From: Streptomyces sp. NRRL F-6131
GTDB lineage: Bacteria; Actinomycetota; Actinomycetes; Streptomycetales; Streptomycetaceae
Reading direction: 5' to 3'
Length of the DNA stretch: 64,000 nt
NCBI GenBank assembly: GCA_000719695.1
Contig: JOHN01000022.1
Coordinates: 73,480 to 137,479 of the forward strand
The notes beneath the pieces are model-generated. The model saw nothing but the letters and a program-made list of their open reading frames with translations, ran no database searches and was not told the origin of the DNA. This document shows, one piece after another, positions 19,501 through 27,178 of this stretch. A program made the position numbers and the translations under genes. Position 1 is the stretch's first letter, and each line of letters starts with the position of its first letter.

Positions 19501-20539
19501 TCAGCCGGGCGTAGAGCGGCAGGATCTCGGTGTGCTTGAGCTTCAGCTTGGCCAGCGCGTCCGCGGTGTCCCGGATCTCGCGCTCGCCGGAGAGGAAGAC
19601 CAGGATGTCGCCCGGGCCCTCGGCCTGGAGCTCCTCGGCGGCGTCGCAGATCGCCTGGACCTGGTCGCGGTCGCGGTCGACCTCGTCGGCGTCGCCGTCC
19701 TCGTCGTTCTCGTCCACGATCGGGCGGTAGCGGACCTCGACCGGATAGGTGCGGCCGGAGACCTCGACGATCGGGGCGTCCTCGAAGTGCCGGGCGAACC
19801 GCTCGGGGTCGATGGTCGCCGAGGTGATGATCACCTTGAGGTCGGGGCGGCGGGGCAGCAGCTGCTTGAGGTAGCCGAGCAGGAAGTCGATGTTGAGGCT
19901 GCGCTCGTGCGCCTCGTCGATGATCAGGGTGTCGTACTGGCGGAGCTCGCGGTCGGTCTGGATCTCCGCGAGCAGGATGCCGTCCGTCATCAGCTTGACC
20001 AGGGTGTCCGGGCCGACCTGGTCGGTGAACCGGACCTTCCAGCCGACCGCCCCGCCGAGCGGGCTGTCCAGCTCCTCGGCGACCCGCTCGGCCACCGTGC
20101 GGGCGGCGATCCGGCGGGGCTGGGTGTGGCCGACCAGACCCAGGACGCCGCGGCCCAGCTCCAGACAGATCTTGGGGATCTGGGTGGTCTTGCCGGAGCC
20201 GGTCTCACCGGCCACGATCACCACCTGGTGGTCGCGGACGGCCGCGAGGATCTCGTCCTTCTTCTGGCTGACCGGGAGCTCGGCGGGGTACCGGATCACC
20301 GGCACCGCGCCGCGGCGCCGCTCGACCAGCAGCTCGGCCTTCCCGATGTCGGCGGCGATCTCGGTGGCGATCTTCGCGCGGGCCTCGGGCTTTCGGACGC
20401 GGCGGGCGCCCTCCAGCCGGCGGCCGATCCGCACCTGGTCGCGCAGGGTCAGTCCGGACAGGCGCGCGGCCAGCTCGCCGATGCCGGGCCCGTCGCTCCG
20501 GGCGGGCTCGGCGGCGGACTGGACTGCGGGAGAACTCAC
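16547..20539 (-). CDS. hrpA: ATP-dependent RNA helicase HrpA
   Basis: This DEAH-box helicase has about 1330 residues. The Walker A motif is GETGSGKTTQIPKI (about residue 105), followed by the DEAH box IIDEAHERSLNIDFLLG, SATID, a helicase C domain with LATNVAETSLTVPGIKYVID and QRKGRCGRTSDG, then HA2/OB-fold regions and the long HrpA-specific C-terminal domain. It remodels RNA in the cytoplasm; E. coli HrpA is linked to mRNA processing and ribosome rescue. GTG 20539 is preferred over ATG 20548 because AGAGGG lies 9 nt before the GTG but directly against the ATG. Confidence 0.95.
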   Translation of the reverse strand: MSSPAVQSAAEPARSDGPGIGELAARLSGLTLRDQVRIGRRLEGARRVRKPEARAKIATEIAADIGKAELLVERRRGAVPVIRYPAELPVSQKKDEILAAVRDHQVVIVAGETGSGKTTQIPKICLELGRGVLGLVGHTQPRRIAARTVAERVAEELDSPLGGAVGWKVRFTDQVGPDTLVKLMTDGILLAEIQTDRELRQYDTLIIDEAHERSLNIDFLLGYLKQLLPRRPDLKVIITSATIDPERFARHFEDAPIVEVSGRTYPVEVRYRPIVDENDEDGDADEVDRDRDQVQAICDAAEELQAEGPGDILVFLSGEREIRDTADALAKLKLKHTEILPLYARLSSAEQHRVFQRSSSRRIVLATNVAETSLTVPGIKYVIDPGTARISRYSHRTKVQRLPIEAISQASANQRKGRCGRTSDGICIRLYSEEDFLSRPEFTDAEILRTNLASVILQMTAAGLGDIAAFPFLDPPDSRNIKDGISLLHELGALDPAEKDVRKRLTPLGRQLAQLPVDPRMARMVLEADRNGCVRDVMVIAAALSIQDPRERPAEKRQAADERHRRFSSESSDFLAFLAMWRYVREQQRELSSSAFRRMCKAEFLNYLRIREWQDIYSQLRTVAKQLGVTVEDAHDDAEPDADRIHQSLLAGLLSHIGLYDVEKREYGGARGARFAVFPGSGLFKKPPRWVMSAELVETSRLWARINAKIEPEWVEPLAGHLVKRTYSEPHWEKKSGAVLAFERVTLYGVPVVAQRKVNYGRIDPELCRELFIRNALVEGDWETHHRFFAENRKLLGEVEELENRARRRDIMVDDQTLFDFYDGRLPDDIVSTRHFDAWWKKARHDQPDLLNFEKSMLINDAADGVTEADYPDHWQQGKLRFTLTYQFEPGSDADGVTVHIPLPVLNQVTAEGFDWQIPGLREELVTAWIKSLPKAVRRNFVPAPDFARAALRELRDHQERQEPLLPALEHTLKRLTAVTVPPEAWDGDRVPEHLKVTFRVVDGRKKLAESKDLEELRLRLKPKLKETLSSAASGRGIEQSGLTAWPAGLPVLQRTFEQRSRGHALRAYPALVDEGEAVGVKLFDTPQAQQQAMWEGTRRLLMLSTTSPAKSIQGRLGNQAKLALSYNPHGSIPAMFEDVVACAADRLMTLAGGPAWDEAAFAALRDKVRADLYDLSADTTLKTATALIAFHKASTRLKAVSSPVLLNAVNDIRLHLASLVHPGFVTATGWQRLPDLKRYLLAVDRRLEALPNHPQRDAQQLLKVQQVQQAYGELLAAVPAGRQPSPEVLAIRWMIEELRVSFFAQSLGTPSPVSEKRILKAMEAARATL

Positions 20540-20714
20540 GGCGGGCATCCCTCTAGGTTCGCAAGGAGGGGCACCGGAGCGCACCTCGGTTTTCGAGCGC
20601 CTCCAGTGTCACAGGGGACGCCCGTCCGCGGCCAACGCCGGTCCGGTCCGCCGCGCGAACCGCCCGCAGCGCGGCGCGGCGGGCGGGGGTGGTGGAGGGC
20701 GGGGTGCGGAGTCC

Positions 20715-21284
20715 CTAGGACCGCAGGAGGACGACCGCGGTGACGGCGGCGGTGAGCGCGAGGCCGAGGACGACGCCGACCGCCGTGGCGCCGATCCGGT
20801 CCCGCGGCCGGCGGCCGGGCTCGACGCGGGCCGAGGGCTCGGTGCTCAGCTCCCACCAGTTGCGGACCCGGTAGTACTGCTCGTCGAAGTCCGGGGACGG
20901 GTAGAGGTCGCTGCGCAGCAGCCCCGGGAGCGCCCGGCGGCGGCCGCCGGCGACGAACACCCGCACCTGCTCGGTCGTGCTGCCCTGGGAGGTGACCGTG
21001 CGGACGTCGATCCAGCGGATCCGGTCCCAGGGGTACGTCCGGCCCCGGCCGAAGCCCCAGCAGATGGTGATGCCCTCGGGCCCGACCCCGCTCCAGCTGC
21101 GGAGCGTGACCCACAGGCCGAGGCCGGAGAGCGCGAGCGTGCCGCCGGCGAGCCAGAGGAAGCCCTCCAGGCCGAGCCCGCGGCCGGCGGCGAAGCCCTG
21201 GACGGCCAGCACCAGGAGCAGGATCACCAGGTGCGACCAGGAGGGGCGGTACCGGTCCCGTCCCCGGAAGATCAACTCGTCCAC
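20715..21284 (-). CDS. PH-domain membrane protein
   Basis: This 189-residue protein has two N-terminal hydrophobic helices (HLVILLLVLAVQGFAAG; FLWLAGGTLALSGLGLWVTL), a bacterial PH-like beta region (GVGPEGITICWGFGRGRTYP, WDRIRWIDVRTVTS, GGRRRALPGLL) and one C-terminal helix. Proteins of this kind are common in actinobacteria, and their role is unknown. The start is taken as GTG 21284 (VDELIFRGRD). An upstream start would add about 13 residues. It sits alone between hrpA and a hydrolase gene. Confidence 0.8.
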   Translation of the reverse strand: MDELIFRGRDRYRPSWSHLVILLLVLAVQGFAAGRGLGLEGFLWLAGGTLALSGLGLWVTLRSWSGVGPEGITICWGFGRGRTYPWDRIRWIDVRTVTSQGSTTEQVRVFVAGGRRRALPGLLRSDLYPSPDFDEQYYRVRNWWELSTEPSARVEPGRRPRDRIGATAVGVVLGLALTAAVTAVVLLRS

Positions 21285-21348
21285 GGCGCGCAGACTACGC
21301 CCCGGGTGCGACGGCGTCGGCACCCGGGGCGTGCGGAGGTGTTGGGGC

Positions 21349-22134
21349 TCAGGCCTCCTGGAGGACGAACTCGCGGACCAGGCTCGACCACGCGCTGCCC
21401 TGCTCGTAGACCACCACGTGGCCGCTGTCGATCTCCGCGTAGGTGCTGCCGGTGATGGCGTCGGCCAGCTCGCGGGAGAGCCCGACCGGGACGGTGGCGT
21501 CCTGGGTGCAGCCGATCACCAGGGTGCGGGCGGTGATCCGGGGCAGCAGCGGGCGGATGTCGGCGCTCAGGTTGAGGTCGATGTGGCGCAGCGCGCCCTC
21601 GGTGGGCTGGTTGCCCTTGATGATGCCCTCGAGCGCGTCGTGCTCCAGCGAGTTCAGGTGGTCGCGGCTGAACGCGGTCAGGGTGCCGAACCGGCCGAAG
21701 GCCTCGGCGTCGCCCGCGATGGCGCGCCAGGTGGTCATGTGGTTGCGCAGGTAGGCGTCGTCCGGGCGGCTCCAGCCGGCGGTGAGCACCAGGCTGCGCA
21801 CCAGCTCGGGGCGGAGCGCGGCGAGGGTCGCGGCGACCACCGAGCCGAGCGAGAAGCCGACCACGTCGGCCGGGCCGCCGCCGGCCGCCTCGATCACGGC
21901 GGCGATCTGCTCGGCCAGCAGCTCGGGAGTCAGCTCGCCGCCGTCGTCCTCGGTGTCGCCGCAGCCGGCGAAGTCCGGCAGCAGGACGGTCCGGGCGTCG
22001 GTGAAGTCACCGGTGAGGTGGCCGAAGGTGCCCGCGGAGCCGAAGCCGGTGCCGTGCACGAAGACCAGGGGCGGGTGACCGGAGCCCTCCACGGTGTAGG
22101 AGACGCGGGCGCTGGGGGTGGGGACGACGGGCAT
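21349..22134 (-). CDS. Alpha/beta hydrolase
   Basis: This 261-residue alpha/beta-hydrolase has oxyanion region LVFVHGTGFGSAG and nucleophile elbow GFSLGS (Ser about residue 95). The late acid lies in the CTQDATVPVGL segment, and the catalytic His is in EIDSGHVVVYEQ. It lacks a signal peptide and so acts in the cytoplasm. A GAGGAGAG ribosome binding site sits 8 nt ahead of the ATG at 22134. It follows an MFS pump gene by 56 bp, and a quinone-oxidoreductase-like gene precedes the pump, so the three probably form an operon handling a small organic compound. Confidence 0.88.
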   Translation of the reverse strand: MPVVPTPSARVSYTVEGSGHPPLVFVHGTGFGSAGTFGHLTGDFTDARTVLLPDFAGCGDTEDDGGELTPELLAEQIAAVIEAAGGGPADVVGFSLGSVVAATLAALRPELVRSLVLTAGWSRPDDAYLRNHMTTWRAIAGDAEAFGRFGTLTAFSRDHLNSLEHDALEGIIKGNQPTEGALRHIDLNLSADIRPLLPRITARTLVIGCTQDATVPVGLSRELADAITGSTYAEIDSGHVVVYEQGSAWSSLVREFVLQEA

Positions 22135-22190
22135 GGTGGGGACTCTCCTCGGGGAGGCGGTCGGGACGGGGGGCGGGTGCGGTGCGGGGA

Positions 22191-23651
22191 TCAGGCCAGG
22201 CTCTTGGCGGAGGCGTCGTCGACGGCGGTCGCGGCCGGGCGGGGGGCGCGTTCGAAGCCGAGCGCGACCAGGACCAGGGCGACGATGCCGCCGGTGGCGA
22301 CCAGGACGGCGGTGCGCAGGCCGTCGGTGGTGGCCGAGCGGAGCGCCTCGCCGGTCAGTCCCGAGGTGCCGGCGTTGGCGATCGCCACCAGCGCGCCGAG
22401 GCCCACCGCGCTGCCGACCTGCTGGCCGGTGGAGACGATGCCGGAGGCGATGCCCTGCTCGTAGGGGTGCACGCCGGTCGCGGAGGCGGAGAACATCGTG
22501 GTGAAGATGACGCCCTGGCAGACGCTGAGGACGATCAGGCCGGGCAGCAGCGCGACGTAGCTGCCGTCCGGCGCCATGGTCAGCGCGGTCGCGGCGGTGC
22601 CGAGCGCGCCGAGCAGGTAGGAGGCGATCAGGGTGGTGCGGGCGCCGAACCGGGTGGCGAGCCGGCCGCCCAGCATCGAGCCGACGAAGCCGCAGACCAT
22701 CGGGATCAGGAAGGCGACGCCGGTGCGCAGCGCGCTGTACTCGTGCACGGTCTGGAAGTAGACGGTCAGGAAGTACAGCAGGGTGCCGAAGCTCGCCATG
22801 AACAGGAAGGTGGTCAGCACGCCGGTGGACAGGTTGCGGTTGCGGAAGAGCCGCAGCGGCATCAGCGGGTCGGTGGCCCGGGCCTCGACCGCGACGAAGG
22901 CGGCGAGCAGGCCGAGGCCGAGCACGGCGGTGGTGAGCACCGTCGGCGAGGTCCAGCCGGAGGCCGGGCCCTGGACCAGGGTGAAGACCACCAGGGTGGC
23001 CCCGGCGGTGGCGGTCAGCGCGCCGGGCAGGTCGAAGGAGCGGGTCGCGTCGCGCGGTCCGTCGGCGCCGATCAGGCGCGGTGCGAGCAGGGCGGCGCCG
23101 CCGGCCAGCGGCACGTTGACGTAGAAGACCGCCTCCCAGCCGAAGGCCTGGGTGAGCACCCCGCCGGCCAGCGAGCCGATGATCATGCCGCTGGCGCCGG
23201 CCGCGGCCCAGACCGAGAGCGCCCGGTTGCGCTCGCGGCCCTCGGTGAAGCTGAGCACCACCAGGGCGAGGGTGGCGGGGAACAGGAAGGCGCCGCCGAG
23301 GCCCTGGAGGGCGCGGGCCGCGACCAGCAGGCCGGGCGTGCCGGCCAGGCCGCCGAGCAGCGAGGAGCCGGCGTACAGCAGCAGGCCGAGGACGAACATC
23401 CGGCGGCGGCCGAAGAGGTCGGAGGCGCGGCCGCCGAAGAGCAGGAAGCCGCCGAAGGCGACGGCGTAGGCGCTGACCACCCACTGGAGGGTCTGGGCGG
23501 AGAAGCCGAGGCCGCTGCCGATCTCCGGGAGCGCCACGTAGACGATGTTGTAGTCGATCGAGACGATCAACTGGGCGAACGCCAGCAGGGCCAGCAGGAG
23601 GCCCGAACGGCGGGGCCCGGCAGCCTGCTCGGCGTCGGCGGACGGGGACAT
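22191..23651 (-). CDS. MFS transporter, DHA2 (14-TMS) drug-efflux type
   Basis: This 486-residue protein with about 14 hydrophobic helices begins SGLLLALLAFAQLIVSIDYN and has IVYVALPEIGSGLGFSAQTL, a DHA2 motif. Motif A is GRASDLFGRRRMFVLGL and motif C is GMIIGSLAGGVLTQAFGWEA. The family exports antibiotics and dyes by proton antiport. It lies in a run of three leftward genes with an oxidoreductase and a hydrolase, so it may export their substrate or product. It is about 9 kb from the biosynthetic cluster and need not belong to it. Confidence 0.92.
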   Translation of the reverse strand: MSPSADAEQAAGPRRSGLLLALLAFAQLIVSIDYNIVYVALPEIGSGLGFSAQTLQWVVSAYAVAFGGFLLFGGRASDLFGRRRMFVLGLLLYAGSSLLGGLAGTPGLLVAARALQGLGGAFLFPATLALVVLSFTEGRERNRALSVWAAAGASGMIIGSLAGGVLTQAFGWEAVFYVNVPLAGGAALLAPRLIGADGPRDATRSFDLPGALTATAGATLVVFTLVQGPASGWTSPTVLTTAVLGLGLLAAFVAVEARATDPLMPLRLFRNRNLSTGVLTTFLFMASFGTLLYFLTVYFQTVHEYSALRTGVAFLIPMVCGFVGSMLGGRLATRFGARTTLIASYLLGALGTAATALTMAPDGSYVALLPGLIVLSVCQGVIFTTMFSASATGVHPYEQGIASGIVSTGQQVGSAVGLGALVAIANAGTSGLTGEALRSATTDGLRTAVLVATGGIVALVLVALGFERAPRPAATAVDDASAKSLA

Positions 23652-23726
23652 GGGGAGCCTTTCGCAGGCGTCGGGGGGTGGACGGGGAGCGGACGGAGCG
23701 TGCGGGGCGGGCGGTGCTGCGCGGTG

Positions 23727-24707
23727 TCACGGGCCGGGCGTCAGGACGACCCGGCGGCCGTTCAACTCGCCTTTCTCCAGCCGCTGGTGGGTCCGGGAAG
23801 CGGCGTCCAGCGGATGGATCTCCAGGGCGCGCGGCCGCAGTCGGCCGGCCGCGAGCAGCCGGTTGACGGTGACCGCGGCGTCCGCGAGTTCGGCGCCGGT
23901 GGCGTGCGAGATGACGAACCCGCGGATCGAGCCGTCCTTCATGTAGAGCTGTCCGGCGGGCAGTTCGGGTCGGGAGCGGGCGCCGGCGAGCAGCACGATC
24001 CGGCCGCGCGGGGCGAGCAGGTCGACGGCGCCGGTGAGGTCGTTGGTGCCGGAGGTGTCGAGGTGGAGGTCGACGCCGCCGGGGCAGGCGGCGCGGATCC
24101 GGTCGGCGAGGTCGGGGGCGCGGTAGTCGAGGACCTCGGTGGCGCCGAGGGCCCGGCAGTGCTCCGCGTCGGCGGGCCGCGCGGTGGCGACCACCCGGGC
24201 CCCGGCCTCGGCGGCGAGCACGATCAGGGCGCCGCCGACGTTGCCGCCCCCGCCGCCGACCAGCACGGTCTCGCCGGTGCGCAGCCCGCCGTGGGTGAAC
24301 AGGGCGAGGTACGCGGTGGCCGCGGGGTGGACCACGGCGACGGCCGTCGCCGGGTCCACGCCCGGGGGCAGGTGGTAGAGCCGGTCGGCGGGGACGGCGG
24401 CCCGTTCGGCCGCCGCGCCCTGCCGGCCGTCGTGGCCGAGGCTGTTGCACCAGACGCGGTCACCGGGGGCGAAGCCGGGAGCGCCGGGGCCGGCCCGGAC
24501 CACGGTGCCCACGAGGTCCCGCCCGATCACGAACGGGAAGGGCAAGGGGGTCCGGAAGAGCCCCGAGCGGACGAAGGTGTCGACCGGGTTGACCGACACG
24601 GCGGCCACGTCGACCAGGACATCGGTGGGCCCGGGGACCGGATCGGGCACCTCGCCGTAGCGGATGTCCGTGGCCGGGCCGAGCCGCGGGATGAACGCTG
24701 CACGCAT
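23727..24707 (-). CDS. Quinone-oxidoreductase-like NADPH dehydrogenase (MDR family)
   Basis: This 326-residue zinc-free medium-chain reductase has GroES-like N-terminal segments (VLVDVAAVSVNPVDTFVRSG; FVIGRDLVGTVV; FAPGDRVWC) and an NADPH loop with an unusual five-Gly run (VLVGGGGGNVGGALIVLAAE). A second Rossmann segment is GARVVATARPADAEHC. It reduces quinones or enones. It is the first gene of a leftward three-gene set. A 12-bp palindrome upstream (24831-24842) suggests TetR-type control. Confidence 0.88.
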   Translation of the reverse strand: MRAAFIPRLGPATDIRYGEVPDPVPGPTDVLVDVAAVSVNPVDTFVRSGLFRTPLPFPFVIGRDLVGTVVRAGPGAPGFAPGDRVWCNSLGHDGRQGAAAERAAVPADRLYHLPPGVDPATAVAVVHPAATAYLALFTHGGLRTGETVLVGGGGGNVGGALIVLAAEAGARVVATARPADAEHCRALGATEVLDYRAPDLADRIRAACPGGVDLHLDTSGTNDLTGAVDLLAPRGRIVLLAGARSRPELPAGQLYMKDGSIRGFVISHATGAELADAAVTVNRLLAAGRLRPRALEIHPLDAASRTHQRLEKGELNGRRVVLTPGP

Positions 24708-24830
24708 GGGGCCGATCCTGCGGGAGGCGCGGACGGGTGGCGGCGGATCGCGGCATCGTTCGTCAACTCCCTTGCCTCGGGCGGAAAGCCGGGTGGGGAC
24801 GGGTTGTCCCCCGACCTGACATAGATGCTA

Positions 24831-24842
24831 CACCGATCGGTG
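24831..24842. promoter_or_regulatory. Palindromic operator CACCGATCGGTG
   Basis: A perfect 12-bp palindrome, flanked as CTACACCGATCGGTGCA, lies midway in the 230-bp gap between divergent oxidoreductase and acyltransferase genes. The form is typical of TetR-family operators. No tetR gene adjoins it. Confidence 0.5.
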
Positions 24843-24937
24843 CAATCTCTCATCTGCACGGAGTAGTTTACTTGGCCTCCGGGTCGGGCCGGCCTGCCAA
24901 CGGCCCGACCCACCGCTCGACACCCAAGGACGGAACC

Positions 24938-26128
24938 ATGGCCACCGACCGACTCCTCGCCCAGCCGGGACCGAGACCCGCCGGCGGGAGCGGAGCGCGG
25001 ACGACGCAGCCCTCCGCCAGTCGTCTGCCGTCCCTGACCGGCCTGCGCTTCCCCGCCGCCCTTGCGGTCTTCGCGTACCACGCCGCCCTGCCGATCCCCA
25101 CCCTGCGGTTCTTCGCCGACGACAGCACCGAGTTCCGCTTCGTCGACCTCGCCGACCAGGCCGGCGGCCTGGGCGTGGCCTTCTTCTTCGTGCTCAGCGG
25201 CTTCGTGCTCACCTGGTCGGCCCGCGACGGCGACACCGCCACCGGGTTCTGGCGGCGCCGGCTGGTCAAGATCGTCCCGAACTACGTGGTGGCCTGGGCG
25301 CTGGCCATGGTCCTGTTCGCGGGCGCCTACACCCCGGCCCGGACGGCGCTCCTCAACCTGCTGATGGTCCAGGTCTGGATACCCGACTTCAACACCTACT
25401 TCAGCGTCGACCCGCCGAGCTGGTCGCTCGGCGCCGAGCTGGTCTTCTACCTCTCCTTCCCGCTGCTGCACCGCTTCCTGCGGACGATCCGCCCGGAGCG
25501 GCTGCCGTACTGGATCGGCGGCACCGTCGCCGCGATCGTCGCCACCCCGGCGCTCGCCTACCTGGTGCTGCCGGACACCCCGGGCGTCCCCGGCGGCTAC
25601 GAGTCCTCGGTGGTGCAGTACTGGTTCTCCTACGTGCTGCCGCCGGTGCGGCTGCTGGACTTCGCGCTCGGCATCCTGGTCGCCCTCGCGGTGCGCTCCG
25701 GCCGCTGGCGCGACATCGGCATGGTCTGGTCCGGCCTGCTGCTGGTCGCCGGCTACGCGGCCACCCGCTGGGTGCCCTACCTGTACGCCCAGCGGGTGAC
25801 CACCGTGGTGCCGATCGCGCTGCTCGTCGCGTCCGCCGCGATCGCCGACCGGGACGGCCGGTTCACGCCCTTCCGGAACCGGGCGATGACCTGGCTGGGC
25901 GAGATCTCCTTCGCCTTCTACCTGCTGCACTTCATCGTGCTGACCGAACTGCGCGACCTGCTCGGCACCCGGCTGTACTCCACGCCCGAGGGAATCGGCC
26001 TGCTGCTGCTCGCCGTCGGGATCACCGTGCTGCTCTCCTGGGCGCTGTACCGGCTCGTCGAGGCGCCGATCACCAAGCGGTTCTCCACCCCGCGCCGCAA
26101 GCCGGCCACCTCCGTTCCCACCCCCTGA
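24938..26128 (+). CDS. Membrane acyltransferase 3 (OafA/YrhL-like)
   Basis: This protein of about 396 residues has roughly ten hydrophobic helices. The family hallmark is SLTGLRFPAALAVFAYHAAL near residues 30-50, with the conserved His, then GVAFFFVLSGFVLTWS and SWSLGAELVFYLSFPLLHRF. It ends FAFYLLHFIVLTELRD and a basic tail. Such enzymes acylate cell-surface sugars or antibiotics. The ATG at 24938 follows AAGGACGG. An NmrA-like gene follows after 29 bp, probably in the same transcript. Confidence 0.9.
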   Translation: MATDRLLAQPGPRPAGGSGARTTQPSASRLPSLTGLRFPAALAVFAYHAALPIPTLRFFADDSTEFRFVDLADQAGGLGVAFFFVLSGFVLTWSARDGDTATGFWRRRLVKIVPNYVVAWALAMVLFAGAYTPARTALLNLLMVQVWIPDFNTYFSVDPPSWSLGAELVFYLSFPLLHRFLRTIRPERLPYWIGGTVAAIVATPALAYLVLPDTPGVPGGYESSVVQYWFSYVLPPVRLLDFALGILVALAVRSGRWRDIGMVWSGLLLVAGYAATRWVPYLYAQRVTTVVPIALLVASAAIADRDGRFTPFRNRAMTWLGEISFAFYLLHFIVLTELRDLLGTRLYSTPEGIGLLLLAVGITVLLSWALYRLVEAPITKRFSTPRRKPATSVPTP

Positions 26129-26157
26129 CCCCAACCTCCCGAAAGCGAGCCGTACCC

Positions 26158-27006
26158 ATGGGCAAGATCCTCGTCACCGGGGCGACCGGCCAGGTCGGCG
26201 CCGAGGTGCTGGCGCAGCTGCTGGCCACGGGCGCCGACGTCCGGGCCGGCGCCCGGACCCCGGAGAAACTGGCGCCGCCCGCCCCGGTCGAGACCGCCGC
26301 GCTCGACCTCACCGACCCGGCCACCTGGGGCCCGGCCCTGGCCGGCGTCGAGAAGGTCTTCCTCTACGCGGTGCCGCAGGGGACGGCCGACTTCCTCGCG
26401 GCGGCGCGGGAGGCCGGCGTGCGGCACGTCGTGGTGCTCTCCTCGCAGACCGTGGTGGACGCCTTCCCGGTGCAGAAGCCGATCGTCGAGATGCACCGCG
26501 CGGTGGAGGAGGCGGTGGTCGCCTCCGGGATCCCGTACACCTTCCTGCGGCCGCACAACTTCGCCACCAACATCCTGATGTGGGGCTGGCCGGAGTCGAT
26601 CCGGGCGGAGGGGCGGATCCGCTTCCCGTACCCGGAGTCGCACAGCGACGCGATCCACGAGAAGGACATCGCCGCGGTCGCGGTGGTCGCGCTCACCGGC
26701 GAGGGCCACGAGAACCGGGCGTACTTCATCAGCGGCCCGCGCTCGATCACCCAGCGCGAGCAGCTCGCCGACCTCGCCGAGGCGCTCGGGCGTCCGCTGG
26801 AGTTCGAGGAGCTGACCGACGCCGAGGCGCGCGAGGCGCTCGCCCCGATCGTGCCGGTCTGGGTGATGGACGCGGTGGTCGGCTACTGGGCCGGCTCCGA
26901 CGGCGTCCCCACCGAGGTGTCCGACACGGTGGAGCGGCTCACCGGCCGCCCCGCCCGGACCTTCGCCGAGTGGGCCCGCGACCACGCGGCCGACTTCACC
27001 GCCTGA
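26158..27006 (+). CDS. NmrA-like NAD(P)-binding protein
   Basis: This 282-residue atypical SDR starts MGKILVTGATGQVGAEVLAQ with the NmrA-type TGATGQVG loop, and later has HVVVLSSQTVVDAF, YTFLRPHNFATN and DTVERLTGRPARTFAEWARDHAADF. It lacks a clear YxxxK catalytic pair, so it may sense redox state or act as an atypical reductase. The gene at 52881-53720 is a paralogue with the same ending. It is probably co-transcribed with the acyltransferase. Confidence 0.88.
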   Translation: MGKILVTGATGQVGAEVLAQLLATGADVRAGARTPEKLAPPAPVETAALDLTDPATWGPALAGVEKVFLYAVPQGTADFLAAAREAGVRHVVVLSSQTVVDAFPVQKPIVEMHRAVEEAVVASGIPYTFLRPHNFATNILMWGWPESIRAEGRIRFPYPESHSDAIHEKDIAAVAVVALTGEGHENRAYFISGPRSITQREQLADLAEALGRPLEFEELTDAEAREALAPIVPVWVMDAVVGYWAGSDGVPTEVSDTVERLTGRPARTFAEWARDHAADFTA

Positions 27007-27178
27007 CCGGACACCGGGCCCGGCGCACCGGAATCCGGACCCGCCGCACCGGCGGGCGGGACTCCGGTGGCCGGGCCACCACCCTCCGCGCCGGACGGGT
27101 GGGCCGCGCACCTTAGCGGGGCGGGGCACGGACCCTAGCGTGAGCACGGCGCAGTCATCCGCCATTCGAGGGGGACCG

